Shown here: piece after piece, positions 40,434-50,807 of the stretch
Layout: every line of letters begins with the position of its first letter
How positions within the stretch are numbered: the stretch's first letter is position 1
Source of the DNA: Rhynchopus euleeides
Taxonomy: Eukaryota; Euglenozoa; Diplonemea; Diplonemida; Diplonemidae
DNA: 64,000 nucleotides
NCBI GenBank assembly: GCA_963210315.1
Contig: OY723320.1
Span: 1,612,001 to 1,676,000, forward strand
Direction: 5' to 3'
Translations under genes and position numbers: made by a program
Notes under the pieces: generated by a model
What the model was told of the DNA's origin: nothing
Database searches by the model: none
Seen by the model: the letters and a program-made list of their open reading frames with translations, nothing else

Positions 40434-40525
40434 CAGTCTCCCAACGCAGTGGCTATCGGGTGTGTAATATTTTGCTGACAACTTGTGTTTGTTAGTTCGG
40501 CGTAGCCAACTGGAGGAAAATTTAT

Positions 40526-40712
40526 TCCGCACACTCGTGTGAGCAGAAAGTCACCCACCACAGCAAGCATCCAAACGTGCTCTATACACTAACCCCACCC
40601 TTCATCAGGCTCAGGGTGTGATTATCACTTCAGGGTTTGTGTGTAGAAGCGTCAACGCATCAACAAACAAAATACAGGCTAATAGCGGTTGCTGCTGAAT
40701 GGTGAAGTGACT
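40526..40712 (+). repeat. Dispersed repeat family A, full-length copy
   Basis: Starts CCGCACACTCGTGTGAGCAG and runs through CCAAACGTGCTCTATACACT, TTCATCAGGCTCAGGGTGTG, GTGTAGAAGCGTCAACGCAT and GCTGAATGGTGAAGTGAC. Other copies: 158-270 (partial), 45451-46013 (split by an insertion), 59915-60098 (inverted). Uniform ends suggest a mobile SINE/MITE-like unit. Confidence 0.88.
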
Positions 40713-41690
40713 TTTGTGCCTTGAGCTGGATCGTGCCTGCCCCACTCACACCACTTTATCTGACCGGGGGGTGGTGTTAAAACTGTCCCTCACCCCCTTT
40801 TTTCCCTTTTCCGTCCCCTGACACAAACAGAAACTCAAGAATTTTGTCTTCTGCGCTCAACAAAAGGTAGCCTGCTGCTGTTCTCCCACAGTTGCTGACA
40901 GGGTGTCTACATTACTGTAAATCGGAAGACGATTTTTTTACCACAACAGGGAACCTGTCAGTGTCAAAAAGATAGTAGGCAGCGCTTGGGCAACAAATTC
41001 AACCTCCTCATCAGGCTGCGGAGTTGCTTTTGTTTTGCCCGGATTTGGCGCACACAACAGCCTTATCTTTTTTTGGAAACTGTCGTAGCGACGGGCCCCC
41101 GTTGATTTGTTCTTTCTTTCAATCGGATGTTAACGGTTGCTGACTGCATCCACCATCTGGTTTCCCAACGCAGGCGTTGTGTTGGTCTTCACCTCTACAC
41201 TGTTTAATAAGAAACCAGACGTGCCTCCCCAGCCGCCTGCGACTCACTCGTCCTTTTCTCTGTGCTCGTTTCACGAACACCCGAAACACCCGAGCCGCCC
41301 CCGCGCAGGTTCGTGTGGTGCAGCGTTCGAAGAAAGTGTAGGGCTTGACAGAGATAATCGCCAGAGGGTCTCAGGCGAGAGGAAGCCGTCTGTTTTCTAT
41401 TCTGTGATCCTGGTTACACCCGGTGATCCTTCCTTTGTTTGAGACAGCAACACAACACTGCCTGTTTACGGCAACGCCCACTTCGCAGTGGTGGCCACTA
41501 CATGTCACCCAACCCACACCACTCCCCATGAGATCCCAGCAAGCATGCAACACGAAATGTACCGCAGCGGGCACACCTCACAAGGCCTCCCGGCCGCCGC
41601 CCCCGACACACCTTCCTTGAGCCTGCCCAGCCCCTCGACACACCCACACGTGACCCACACAGGCAGGGCCCTTTTTACTTCTCAAAAATA
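40713..41690. other. Intergenic
   Basis: 40851-40938 is the second copy of the right half of the 211-bp insertion found at 33845. The remainder has no supported gene. A pyrimidine-rich stretch with several AGs just before 41691 could serve trans-splicing. Confidence 0.45.
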
Positions 41691-42933
41691 ATGTACACAC
41701 TCAAAAGGAGTTCTGTGGCGGCGGCGTCGCGCTGCCTCGCAGTGGGGGTTCGGTGCGCCTCCGGCAGCATGAAGGACACCATCAAGACGCTGCGCCTGCA
41801 GACGAGCGCAGGGCTGCTCGACTGCAAGAAGGCGCTGACGCACAGCGAAGGCGATCTGGAAGGCGCCGTGAAGTGGCTGGAGGAGCGGGGTATCGCCAAG
41901 GCCGACAAGAAGAGGGGCCGCGTGGCTGCGTCAGGTCTGGTCGGGGCATGCCGCGCAGACAAGGGGCTGTGCGTTGTGGAGCTGAACTCCGAGAGCGACT
42001 TCGTCGCGAAGACGGATGGGTTCAAAGATCTCCTCCGTGGGATGGACGCCATCGTGGCTGCCATCGAGGCGGAGTCGGCGTCGCCTGTGGATGCCTGCAA
42101 CGCGGATGCGCTGAACGCACACCCGCAGGTCGCCTCGGCCATCACCAACGGCATTGCCACCACCGGCGAGAACATCGTGCTGCGCCGGTCGCGCTACATC
42201 CCCACACCCCAGGACGGGCATGTCGGGATCTACGTCCACAACAAGACGCAGGGCCTGGACACGGCAGGCGTGCTGGTTGCCGTCGTCTCGCTGCTTCCCG
42301 AGAGGGAGCCGCGCACCCCGGAGGCGCTTGCTGTGGCGGCCAACCGTGTGGCGCAGCACCTCGTGGCGGAGTCGATGTCGGAGGACGATGGGACGCCTCT
42401 CAGGGAGCAGAAGTTCATGCAGACGGAGCGTACGGTGGGCGGGTTCCTGAAGGGGAAGGCCAAGGAGGCTGGGTGCAGGAAGATCGAGGTGTGTGTGGTT
42501 CGGTTGACTTGTTTTTCCCGCTTTGTTGTCTGCGGAGCCAACTGGGGAAACTATGTGCGCCTTTAGCTGGACCGTGCGGCCCTGCGTTTCAAAGCAACTT
42601 TCGGTGGAGCGATTGGTTTGTTGTCTCGTTTGCTGTCACTTTACGATCCAGCGGGGGCACAGATAGTTTTTGTGCAGGGACAATGCCTGGTGCGTGTGTG
42701 CCCGGAGGAGATGCAATTTTTGTTCACCTACACTCCACGTCCCCAACGAGTCAATCACCACCTGCGTCTGCGCTCCCCCCCCCTCCCCCACCCGCCTCCC
42801 ACCCCACTCCTGCATCTCCACCCACCAACAGATTGTGGAAACGCTGCTGTGGCGGTGCGGCGAGGGCATCGAAGTGGAAGCCACGAACTTTGCGGAAGAG
42901 GTCGAAAGCATGAAGCAGGCGTCGCAGGCGTGA
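41691..42933 (+). CDS. TSFM: Mitochondrial elongation factor Ts
   Basis: Exon 1 41691-42488 (266 codons, ends ...CRKIE), donor GAG|GTGTGT; exon 2 42832-42933 after acceptor CCAACAG, giving IVETLLWRCGEGIEVEATNF and the stop; 299 aa in all. An Arg/Ser/Ala-rich N-terminus (MYTLKRSSVAAASRCLAV) looks like a mitochondrial presequence. Then the UBA-like domain (IKTLRLQTSAGLLDCKKALT) and the core signature VVELNSESDFVAKTDGFKDL, where EF-Ts contacts EF-Tu and drives GDP release in organelle translation. The 343-nt intron contains a fragment of repeat family D (TTGTTCACCTACACTCCACG). Confidence 0.95.
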
Positions 42934-43908
42934 AAGTTGCCTATCCGTGGAGGCCACCGCCAGCACCCACCACCACCACCCGCACGCCCCTCAAGGGGGT
43001 GGGCAGTGATCGCGCGTGGGGGGGGGTGTGGGGTGGGGGAGGGCCTCCCCTCACTCCAAAAGCGGTCACTACACACGCCCCCACACTCGCCACAACGTCC
43101 GAAACACAACGGAAAAACAAGCCGCAGCCCCCACAGCAGTGGTGAGGGGGGGGGAGGGGGGGGGGGGAGTGATGGGTTCTCGCGGGAGGGAGACAAGAGA
43201 GAGGGGCTGCGCTTTCCTTTTCTGTTTTTCCTCCCACTTCCCTACCCCCCCTCCCATCACCTCCCCCCTCCCCTCCCCGTGCCGAATATAGCACTGAAAA
43301 TCTCCGACAGACTTTGTGCTTCCCCTTTGCTTCTCTTTGAATAATTTCAATACCCCCCCCCCCTCCCCCATTCCCCCGTGCCATTGATCTGCCTTGTGCA
43401 ACATATCTGGTGCAGTGACTACAAAAAGGACTAACATTGCGAGAAGGTGCTGGGAGACTTACTTTTCCATTCACTCTCGACGATCAAACCCCCCTCCCCC
43501 GTGCCGCTATCGCGCGACGCCTGTGTGATCGCAGTCCTGTTGCAAGATGCTAGGCTTCTGCACGCCCGCCCTTTCCCGCCCGCCACCCCCCCCAGGGGGG
43601 GATTTTTTTGCAACCCTTGGGGGCGCCTGAAGTGGGGGGGGAGGGGTGCGAGCGGGGGAGGTGTTTGCGGTGGGAAAAAAACACGCGTAGTGCAGTTGGT
43701 TCCCCGTGGTGGTGTGTGGGTGGAGGACGTGGGGTGGTGGGGGGTCACCGTCCTCCCCCCCAGAGAGAGCGTAGTAGAGGTGAGAGTATTCCCTGTCCGA
43801 CAGCCCCCGCACCGCTGCCCCACCCCCCCTCACGCACCCCCCCACCCTCGGGCAATCTGACAGCGTGCATAACGAGTAAAGGGAGAAGATCTTTGTGCGT
43901 GTGCTTCC
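42934..43908. other. Intergenic, G/C-run rich
   Basis: Long G and C runs throughout. Repeat family C lies at 43381-43500 and the family E motif (GTGCATAACGAGTAAAGGGA) at 43865. Open frames here are low-complexity products of the runs. Confidence 0.5.
43381..43500 (+). repeat. Dispersed repeat family C, third copy
   Basis: About 120 bp closely matching 5271-5395, ending in the same GACGATCAAACCCCCCTCCC. Confidence 0.85.
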
Positions 43909-44974
43909 CCCCACTCCGACGAGGTGCTCCTCACTGCCGTACGTGGATGGAAGCACAGTTCCGAATCTATATCACCGACTCTGTGGTCCAACGACACAGG
44001 GTTCCAACGCGAGTCAGTTCTGTGGAATGGCGGCCTCCTGCAAGATACAGACGGATCGCTGCCCTGCGACCGAAACCTTGTGCTTGCAGCAGTCGAGACG
44101 TGTCCCGAATTACACAGACACGCCGACTGTTCCCTGCGGGGCGACAGGGAGGTGGTGCTGGCTGCGATGCACAGCAGAGGGCGGGGGCAGGAAACGGCAC
44201 TGCTCCATGCCGCATCCCACCTGAAGAAGGACGAGGAGGTGGTGCTGGCAGGTGTGCGGCGTGACCCACGTGTGCTTATTGTCGCAGACGAGTCACTTAA
44301 GACCAACAGAGACTTCGTGCTGCAGTGTGTCAAGCTGAATGGGCTTGCCTTGCAGCACGCCCACCCCTCCGTGCGGAGCGACACGGAGGTGCAACTTGCT
44401 GCGGTGGCACAGTGCCCAGGTGCTTTGCGGTTCTGTAATGATTCCATGCGCAGCAACAGAGATATGGTCCTCGCAGCCGTGCGGACGAAAGGCCCTCTGA
44501 CCTATCTTGCCGCACTCAACTATCCTAACAATCGTGAGATTTTGCTTGCAGCTGTGAAGTCGTCCTATTTCGCACTTACAAATGTTGACCTGACCGACCG
44601 CAAGGACGAGGAGGTGATTCTCGCAGCCACACACGGCGACGGAGATGGTCTTCGCTTCGCCGACCCTTGCTTCCACAGCAACAGAGACTTCATGTTTGCA
44701 GCCGTACGCAAGTGCGGGTGTGCTCTCCAGCCGTGACGAGTTGCGGCAGTTCGCTGCGCTTCGCCCACCCCACACTGCTGAGCAAGCGTGAGGTGGTGCT
44801 GGCGGCTGTGCGACAGGAGGGACGTGCCCTGCAGTACGCCCCCATAGCGCTGTGCTGCGACAAGAGGTGGTGCTGGCGGCTGTGCGTGCCGACCCAGACT
44901 CCTTCATCTACGCGTCAGCCCCGCTGCGTCGCGACAGCGACGTCATTGCTGCCGCCTTCCTTCAGCTGCAGTAG
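43909..44974 (+). pseudogene. DUF4116-type repeat protein, decayed
   Basis: Frame 43909-44736 encodes about eight repeats of roughly 30-50 residues with the DUF4116 pattern: NREILLAAVKSSYFALTNVD, DTEVQLAAVAQCPGALRF, NRDMVLAAVRTKGPLTYLA. No ATG is evident at the left, so the start is missing or in another exon. After CALQP-stop at 44736 the repeats go on in a second frame (SLRFAHPTLLSKREVVLAAV) and then a third (REVVLAAVRADPDSFIYAS ... AAFLQLQ, stop 44972-44974). Two frame changes near the 3' end mark it as decayed, unless short introns are involved. The role of DUF4116 repeats is unknown; the family is expanded in several protists. Confidence 0.8.
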
Positions 44975-45450
44975 AACAATAGAATAGAAAAGTAACTGAC
45001 GACGCCTTCGGGCTATTGGCGGTGATTCCATCTTCACCATCAGCTTGTTCCAGACCCACCTGGTGGGGAACTTCCAGTGCACACATGATTCTCCGGCGAC
45101 TGACTTGACTGATCTTTCTCACAGCAGGCGCAATGCAGTGCGGTCAATTTGCCAGAAGGTGGTACAGAGCCCTGTGTGTCTAGCTATCTCGTGTTCACAT
45201 GTGCTCCACACCCACATCAAATCAGCAGGTTCTGCGGGGGTGGAAGCGTCACGCATCATTAAGGAAGAAGGAAGCACGGTTGCTCCGGTTTTGGGCTGAC
45301 CCACTTTGTATGGGGTCAGCTTGTCGGGTCTAAAAGGATAGGGTCAGCTGGCTGACCAGGAGACCGAATGTGAAACCCATGTGCCGCAGACACGTGGCAT
45401 ATTCTCCAGTGTGTGCCTGTTTCATGTTTCATGTTTCCGCACATTGAATT
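44975..45450. other. Intergenic
   Basis: 45160-45270 resembles 51620-51705 (CTAGCTATCTCGTGTTCACA, CACATCAAA(T/G)CAGCAGG, GGAAGCGTCA), another relative of the family A/B repeats. 45296-45355 holds inverted GGGTCAGC/GCTGACC boxes. No gene. Confidence 0.45.
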
Positions 45451-46013
45451 TTTCCGCACACTCGTGTGAGCAGAAAGTCACCCACCACAGCAAGCATCCA
45501 AACGTGCTCTATACACTAACCCCACCCTTCATCAGGCTCAGGGTGTGATTATCACTTCAGGGTTTGTGTGTAGAAGCGTCAACGCATCAACAACACCGTC
45601 GACAACGCGGGACGCAGAACGACGGACAGGGGTCAACACAAGGGATGAAGGGACACACATAACCGCCCGGGGACAGTAGGGGGGGGGGGAAGGGGCACAG
45701 GGGAACAGGAGGGGTACAGGGGAACAACAGGGGATAACCGGAAGACCTCCGGAGGGCAAACCCCAAGGGGTCAAAACAGGGGCGGGGGATACTAGGGGAT
45801 ACACGCGGGATACCCGGGGAACAGGGCAAAAAAGGGCCGAAAGAGGGGGATACCACAGAGGGACCACTGTGCGGACACACCGATCGTCGGGCCCAGTAGA
45901 GCATCACTTACGGGCCACACGGGGGGGGAGCGCAGAGTGTGTAGAAGCGTCAACGCATCAACAAACAAAATACAGGCTAAGAGCGGTTGCTGCTGAATGG
46001 TGAAGTGACTTTC
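45451..46013 (+). repeat. Family A repeat split by a 345-bp insertion
   Basis: The left part 45451-45594 and right part 45937-46013 together make a normal family A unit. The string TGTGTAGAAGCGTCAACGCA plus ATCAACAA (about 27 bp) is present on both sides of the insert. The insert (45595-45936) is purine-rich with repeated CAGGGGAACA and GGGGATAC motifs. A 27-bp duplication is unusual for a DNA transposon and fits staggered LINE-type insertion or unequal exchange. Confidence 0.7.
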
Positions 46014-46072
46014 CGCACATGAATCACTGACGATGCTTTGCTGAGGCAGACCGCACACCCCACACCACACAG

Positions 46073-46240
46073 ATGATATCCCGCATGATGTTGCTGCGCA
46101 GCACTGCCCTCGTGGCGCTGCTCGTGGGGGTGCACAGCGCAGGTGCTGCTGCGGACGGCGGGCAGAAGGTCTACAACATGGTTGTGAAGAACACCGCCTC
46201 GCCCCACGAGGCGTTGTGGCGGAACCCTTCCGGCACGTGA
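46073..46240 (+). CDS. Possible small secreted protein (55 aa)
   Basis: ATG 46073 follows CACACCACACAG, a suitable trans-splice site. The product opens with a convincing signal peptide (MMLLRSTALVALLVGVHSAG) then AAADGGQKVYNMVVKN and stops at 46240. It overlaps the 3' end of the minus-strand frame at 46171-46560; only one is likely real, or this is exon 1 of a longer plus-strand gene that has lost its continuation. Confidence 0.35.
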   Translation: MISRMMLLRSTALVALLVGVHSAGAAADGGQKVYNMVVKNTASPHEALWRNPSGT

Positions 46241-46560
46241 GCGTCTGCCACGGCGCGCCGCAGCCCCCACGGCACAGGGGCCTCCTGCGTGTCCCCGCAC
46301 TGCAGCTCCACGGCAGATGCATACACCACCCCGTCCTCCTCCACTTGGTCTAGCGCCCCGGCAAAACGGGTCTGCAGGTGCGCCAGCTGTGCGGGCGTCA
46401 GCGACATGGACACGGCGTAGAAGTACGGCTCGATGGCGCCAGCAGACTGCTCCGCGCCACCCGCCAGCGTCTGCCCCTGCCGCCGCTGCAGCGGGTACGC
46501 CTCGTCGTCCATCTGAAGGGCCAGCGCACGCAGCTCCGCAACAGAGTGCACGTTGGCCAA
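46171..46560 (-). CDS. Possible partial protein (129 codons)
   Basis: Read on minus, TTCGTTCAG just upstream could be a splice acceptor; the start codon is not an ATG (the frame starts at a GTG-like codon within KLANVHSVAELRALALQ). The sequence has natural composition (YFYAVSMSLTPAQLAHLQTR, VVYASAVELQCGD) with no low-complexity bias and ends FFTTML-stop. No family recognised and no upstream exon identified. It conflicts with the overlapping plus-strand frame. Confidence 0.4.
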   Translation of the reverse strand: MANVHSVAELRALALQMDDEAYPLQRRQGQTLAGGAEQSAGAIEPYFYAVSMSLTPAQLAHLQTRFAGALDQVEEDGVVYASAVELQCGDTQEAPVPWGLRRAVADAHVPEGFRHNASWGEAVFFTTML

Positions 46561-46574
46561 TTTCTGAACGAAAG

Positions 46575-47260
46575 GAACCTAATTGCATCATTGGGGCCCA
46601 TTGTCTTGTCTTTCACGCAACTTTCCCCCTTTCGTGTCAGTCAAGGGCCCGGTGTGTGACTGAACTGTGCTGCGCAGTGTCTTGCAGAAGAGTGATGCTG
46701 ATCAGCAGTCAGACTCGCAGGTTGTCAAACAGGTTGGTTTGAATCAGCTCAGTCGACACGATTCTCAGCAAGGGTGTATCAGCGGGTATCACCACCTAGC
46801 ACAGGCATGCTGGTTTTGCTTTGGCTGAGAGAAGGGAGTCAAATTCAGTCGAGAGTGTATCGTCATGGTTTCGTATTGCCAGCTCCCTCCCTACGATTGG
46901 TCAGCAGTCGTTGGGAGCAATCGAATCATCGACAAGGTGTAGCAGTGGGTGTCATCACCCTAGCAACACGTTTTGGCTGCCGGAGCAAACCTAAGTCGTT
47001 TTCAGCTTCATCACATCGACCCTCCCCCCCATCCTCCCCGAGTGATCCTCGAATTGGGGTGTCACTCAGGTGTGCGTTTCACCACACCAAACTCTCCCAA
47101 CCCTGGGAGTGGTCCTGTGTGGTGTTGTGTTGACTGCTGACCTCTTTCTATTGCATCATTGGGGCTCGTTGTTTAGTCTTGCATCGCCCCATTCCTTTGT
47201 GGCAGCGAAGGGGCCAGTGCGGGAGTGCACTTCGCTGCGCAGTGTGTTACAGAGAACCAC
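46575..47260 (+). repeat. Diverged direct repeats
   Basis: The stretch ATTGCATCATTGGGGC...TTGT...GTCTT...CGCTGCGCAGTGTNTT occurs at 46582-46684 and 47152-47252. A second pair (GTGTA(T/G)CAG(C/T)GGGT(A/G)TCA) lies at 46770 and 46938. No gene is supported between 46561 and 47834. Confidence 0.55.
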
Positions 47261-47834
47261 AAAGACACTCCCCGTGTGTCTTCCCACACAGTGCTTTTGG
47301 CACTGTTTCTGGCCCCCCGCGCACAAACCCATCTGAATTAGTTTTGGGCAGTGCGCTCAACGAAGAGGAGGCCTGGATCTGCCTTTCTTGCACTTTGCTG
47401 GGCAGTGTGGGTTCTCTTATTACAGCGACAAAGGAGGACGATATTCCTGAATTTACCGAAATTTCCCAACTGGGGCCCCGACACGGTGCCCGACATCGCG
47501 AACAGCACCTCGACATGGTGTCAGCCTCAGATGCAAGGGGGCTTGTGTCGGGCGTCCTCAGATTAGAAGAGCCATGTGTCTGACTGCCTCGGATAAAAAG
47601 GGCCTTGTGTCGGGCAGCCCGACGGGATCGTATCTGTTCAGCTTTTCCGCTGATGTGTGTCGCCGTGCCACTCCGTTGCTGCTGCCAACCCCGCCCCGTG
47701 CCGCTCCCCCGGTCTCTGCCTCTGCCCTCCCTTGCGCCCTCTCACCCGAGCCTTCCTGCTGCCCTGCCCCCACTTCACACGCTTCAGTACACCAACACAC
47801 ACCGCCACTCTGCAGGTGAGGTGTTCCTGCAGCA
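47261..47834 (+). other. Intergenic and probable 5' leader
   Basis: No gene. A pyrimidine-rich segment ending CACTCTGCAG (47807-47816) lies 19 bp before the next ATG and would serve as the trans-splice acceptor. Confidence 0.4.
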
Positions 47835-50807
47835 ATGCGTGCCGCGGTGCTTGCCGCCCTGGCGGTGTGTGCTGCAGAGCTCGCTGTGACGCAGGTTGCA
47901 GATGCAGCTCCGGCTGGCACAGCTGGCACACCCACCCCGCTGACCCCTGTGCCACAGACTTCAGCACCTCCGACCTACGCACCTCCAACCCGTGCGTCGC
48001 ACACTGACGCACCGCCGACAGACTCCCCCACGCCCGCACCCCCAACTGTGCACAACGTGGGGGACAGGGACACTGTCGACCACTCTTATGCCAACGCACA
48101 GGAGTGGGCCATCTCCTGCAAGCGGTACAGAACTCTTTGGCTGGACATTACCTACGCCCCGTCAGGTTACAACCTAACGTTAGACGGGAAGTCGATGTTC
48201 TCTGGAGCCCATCAGCCTGTGACCTGTCCCGCCTCTGGGAAGATGTCGCTGCTGTACGCGCCGTACGATGGGCAGGGCCACACTCTGGCATTCTCATGGA
48301 CCACACGGAGCAACGACTCCCCAGCGCCACCGACACCCAGCCCACCGACGGTGCACGACATGTCAGACCACGACTCCGTCTACACCAGCACCTACGACAC
48401 CGCACAGGAGTGGGTCATCTCCTGCACGCCTCACAGCGCTTTGTTGATGAACATCAGCTACACCCCTTCAGGTTACAGCCTCACGTTAGACGGCAAGTCG
48501 ATAGGCTCTGGGTCCGATCAGCGTGTGACCTGTCCCTCCTCTGGGAAGGTGTCGCTGCTGTACACGCCGTACGACGGGCTCAGCCACTCTCTGATATTGT
48601 CCTGGAGTACCACGCAGATTCCCGAGACCCTGGCTCCACGTACACCCAGCCCATTGGTGGTGCACTACAAGTCGGATCGCAGCTCAGTCGACGGCAACTA
48701 CAACATCACACAGGAGTGGGTCATCGTCTGCACAGGGGGCATCGCTTTGTGGATGGACGTTACCTCCACCCCGTCGGGCTACAGCCTCACGTTAGACGGC
48801 TCGTTTCTGGGGTCCAGTCGTCAGGAGGCCTGTCCCTCCTCTGGGAAGATGTCGCTGCTGTTCACCCCGGATGGCGACAGCCACCCTCTGCACCTGCAAT
48901 GGTACCCTGTCACAGCTGCACCCACACGGGCACCCGAGACCGGAGCGCCGACACCCAGCCCACCGACGGTGCACGACATGTCAGACCACGACTCCGTCTA
49001 CACCAGCACCTACGACACCGCACAGGAGTGGGTCATCTCCTGCACGCCTCACAGCGCTTTGTTGATGAACATCATCTACACCCCTTCAGGTTACAGCCTC
49101 ACGTTAGACGGCAAGTCGATAGGCTCTGGGTCCGATCAGCGTGTGACCTGTCCCTCCCCTGGGAAGGTGTCGCTGCTGTACACGCCGTACGACGGGCTCA
49201 GCCACTCTCTGATATTGTCCTGGAGTACTACGCAGATTCCTGAGACCCCGGCTCCACGTACACCCAGCCCATTGGTGGTGCACTACAAGTCGGATCGCAG
49301 CTCAGTCAACGGCAACTACAACAGCACACAGGAGTGGGTCATCGTCTGCACAGGGGGCATCGCTTTGTGGATGGACGTTACCTCCACCCCGTCGGGCTAC
49401 AGCCTCACGTTAGACGGCTCGTTTCTGGGGTCCAGTCGTCAGGAGGCCTGTCCCTCCTCTGGGAAGATGTCGCTGCTGTTCACCCCGGATGGCGACAGCC
49501 ACCCTGTGCACCTGCAATGGTACCCTGTCACAGCTGCACCCGAGACCGGAGCGCCGACACCCAGTCCACCGACGGTGCACAACATGTCAGACCACGACTC
49601 TGTTGACGGCAGATACAGCACCGCACAGGAGTGGGTCATCTCCTGCACGCCGGACAACCCTGTATGGATGGACCTTTACTACTCCATGTCAGGTTCACGT
49701 TACACCCTCACGTTAGACGGCTCGATCAATTCGATCTACTCTGGGGACCAGCGTGTGACCTGTCCCTCCTCTGGGAAGATGTCGCTGCTGTACACGCCGT
49801 ACGATGGGAAGAGCCACATTCTGGTGTTCGCATGGCACGCTGCCACACCTACACCCAGCACGACGACACCCGCGACGACCCCAAGCCCCTTTCTGCCAAG
49901 GACACCCGCCCCAGTGACGGTGAACCTCGTGTCGGATCAGGGAACAGTCGACTCCACCTACCGCACCCCACAGGAGTGGGTCATCTCCTGCAGAGCGGAC
50001 GCCATTCTCGCGGTGGACATCACGAGCACACCGACAAGCGACAGCCTCAGAGGGTCCAGAGGCGTCCTCTTTGGCATCGGGTTGTATGATGCTCGCTGCC
50101 CCTCCTCTGGGAATCTGCTGCTGGTGTACACCGTGCCGTGCGCATCGTGCGCCATCAGGCCTCTGCAGTTTTCTTGGTTTCCTGCCACACCTGTACCCAC
50201 ACCAGCACCTCCGCCTCCTGCCACACCTGCACCTACACCTCCACCCACACCTGCACCCGACACCCCGATGCCTCCACCGGTGACGGTGCACCACGTGCCT
50301 GACTATTTCTCAGTCTCCGCCACCTACAGCACCCCGCAGCTGTGGGCCGTCCACTGCACGGGGGATTTTTTGTTTGTGTTTGTGACTCGAATCCCCGGGA
50401 CACTCACTGCAGGCGGCGCCGCTCTGAACGAAGAGAACAGCCTTGTTCACTGCCCCGGCGGCACTCAGGAGCTCAGAATCCTGTACCACCCCTCGCCCTT
50501 CAACAGCGAGCCACTCGAAGTGAGGTGGGTCCCCAACCACGGAAAGCAGCGATCGCCCCTTGCGTTTGTGCCGATAGTCTCTGCGGTGGTGCTGTCCCTG
50601 GTGTGCTGCACCGCAGTACGTGTGTCCTGCTGTCGGCGGTCGGCCGTGGCCAACGCATCCTGCCAACGCCCCAACGTGCAGAGGAGAGCGTCCCCTGCTG
50701 CTGCTGTTGGGCACACAGAGAGGGTCGGCACGCTGCAGGACAGTTGGACGTCTCCTGAGGGGGGGCAGCTGAGCGAGATGGATGAGCAGCTGCTGAATGA
50801 GCTGTGA
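47835..50807 (+). CDS. Type I membrane protein with eight CUB-like repeats
   Basis: 990 aa. Signal peptide at the ATG (MRAAVLAALAVCAAELAV). Eight repeats of about 85-105 residues are joined by Thr/Pro linkers (PTPSPPTVH). Each has the order V-H-x3-SD-x2-SV, Y-x2-AQEW(V/I)ISC, PSGYSLTLDG, C-PSSGK(M/V)SLL(Y/F)TP and a closing L-x2-SW. The paired Cys, YDG/LDG and SG elements suggest a diverged CUB beta-sandwich, an extracellular binding module; this fold call is inference. Repeats 2-3 and 4-5 are near-identical (618-bp tandem copy). A membrane span (FVPIVSAVVLSLVCCTAV) precedes a tail of about 70 residues ending in an acidic SEMDEQLLNEL. Its stalked layout parallels the propeller protein at 33044. 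Confidence 0.88.
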   Translation: MRAAVLAALAVCAAELAVTQVADAAPAGTAGTPTPLTPVPQTSAPPTYAPPTRASHTDAPPTDSPTPAPPTVHNVGDRDTVDHSYANAQEWAISCKRYRTLWLDITYAPSGYNLTLDGKSMFSGAHQPVTCPASGKMSLLYAPYDGQGHTLAFSWTTRSNDSPAPPTPSPPTVHDMSDHDSVYTSTYDTAQEWVISCTPHSALLMNISYTPSGYSLTLDGKSIGSGSDQRVTCPSSGKVSLLYTPYDGLSHSLILSWSTTQIPETLAPRTPSPLVVHYKSDRSSVDGNYNITQEWVIVCTGGIALWMDVTSTPSGYSLTLDGSFLGSSRQEACPSSGKMSLLFTPDGDSHPLHLQWYPVTAAPTRAPETGAPTPSPPTVHDMSDHDSVYTSTYDTAQEWVISCTPHSALLMNIIYTPSGYSLTLDGKSIGSGSDQRVTCPSPGKVSLLYTPYDGLSHSLILSWSTTQIPETPAPRTPSPLVVHYKSDRSSVNGNYNSTQEWVIVCTGGIALWMDVTSTPSGYSLTLDGSFLGSSRQEACPSSGKMSLLFTPDGDSHPVHLQWYPVTAAPETGAPTPSPPTVHNMSDHDSVDGRYSTAQEWVISCTPDNPVWMDLYYSMSGSRYTLTLDGSINSIYSGDQRVTCPSSGKMSLLYTPYDGKSHILVFAWHAATPTPSTTTPATTPSPFLPRTPAPVTVNLVSDQGTVDSTYRTPQEWVISCRADAILAVDITSTPTSDSLRGSRGVLFGIGLYDARCPSSGNLLLVYTVPCASCAIRPLQFSWFPATPVPTPAPPPPATPAPTPPPTPAPDTPMPPPVTVHHVPDYFSVSATYSTPQLWAVHCTGDFLFVFVTRIPGTLTAGGAALNEENSLVHCPGGTQELRILYHPSPFNSEPLEVRWVPNHGKQRSPLAFVPIVSAVVLSLVCCTAVRVSCCRRSAVANASCQRPNVQRRASPAAAVGHTERVGTLQDSWTSPEGGQLSEMDEQLLNEL
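48343..49578 (+). repeat. 618-bp tandem duplication of two CUB-like repeats
   Basis: 48343-48960 and 48961-49578 differ at few positions (for example ATCAGC versus ATCATC); the second unit lacks a short 'CACACGGGCAC' stretch near its end. Confidence 0.9.
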
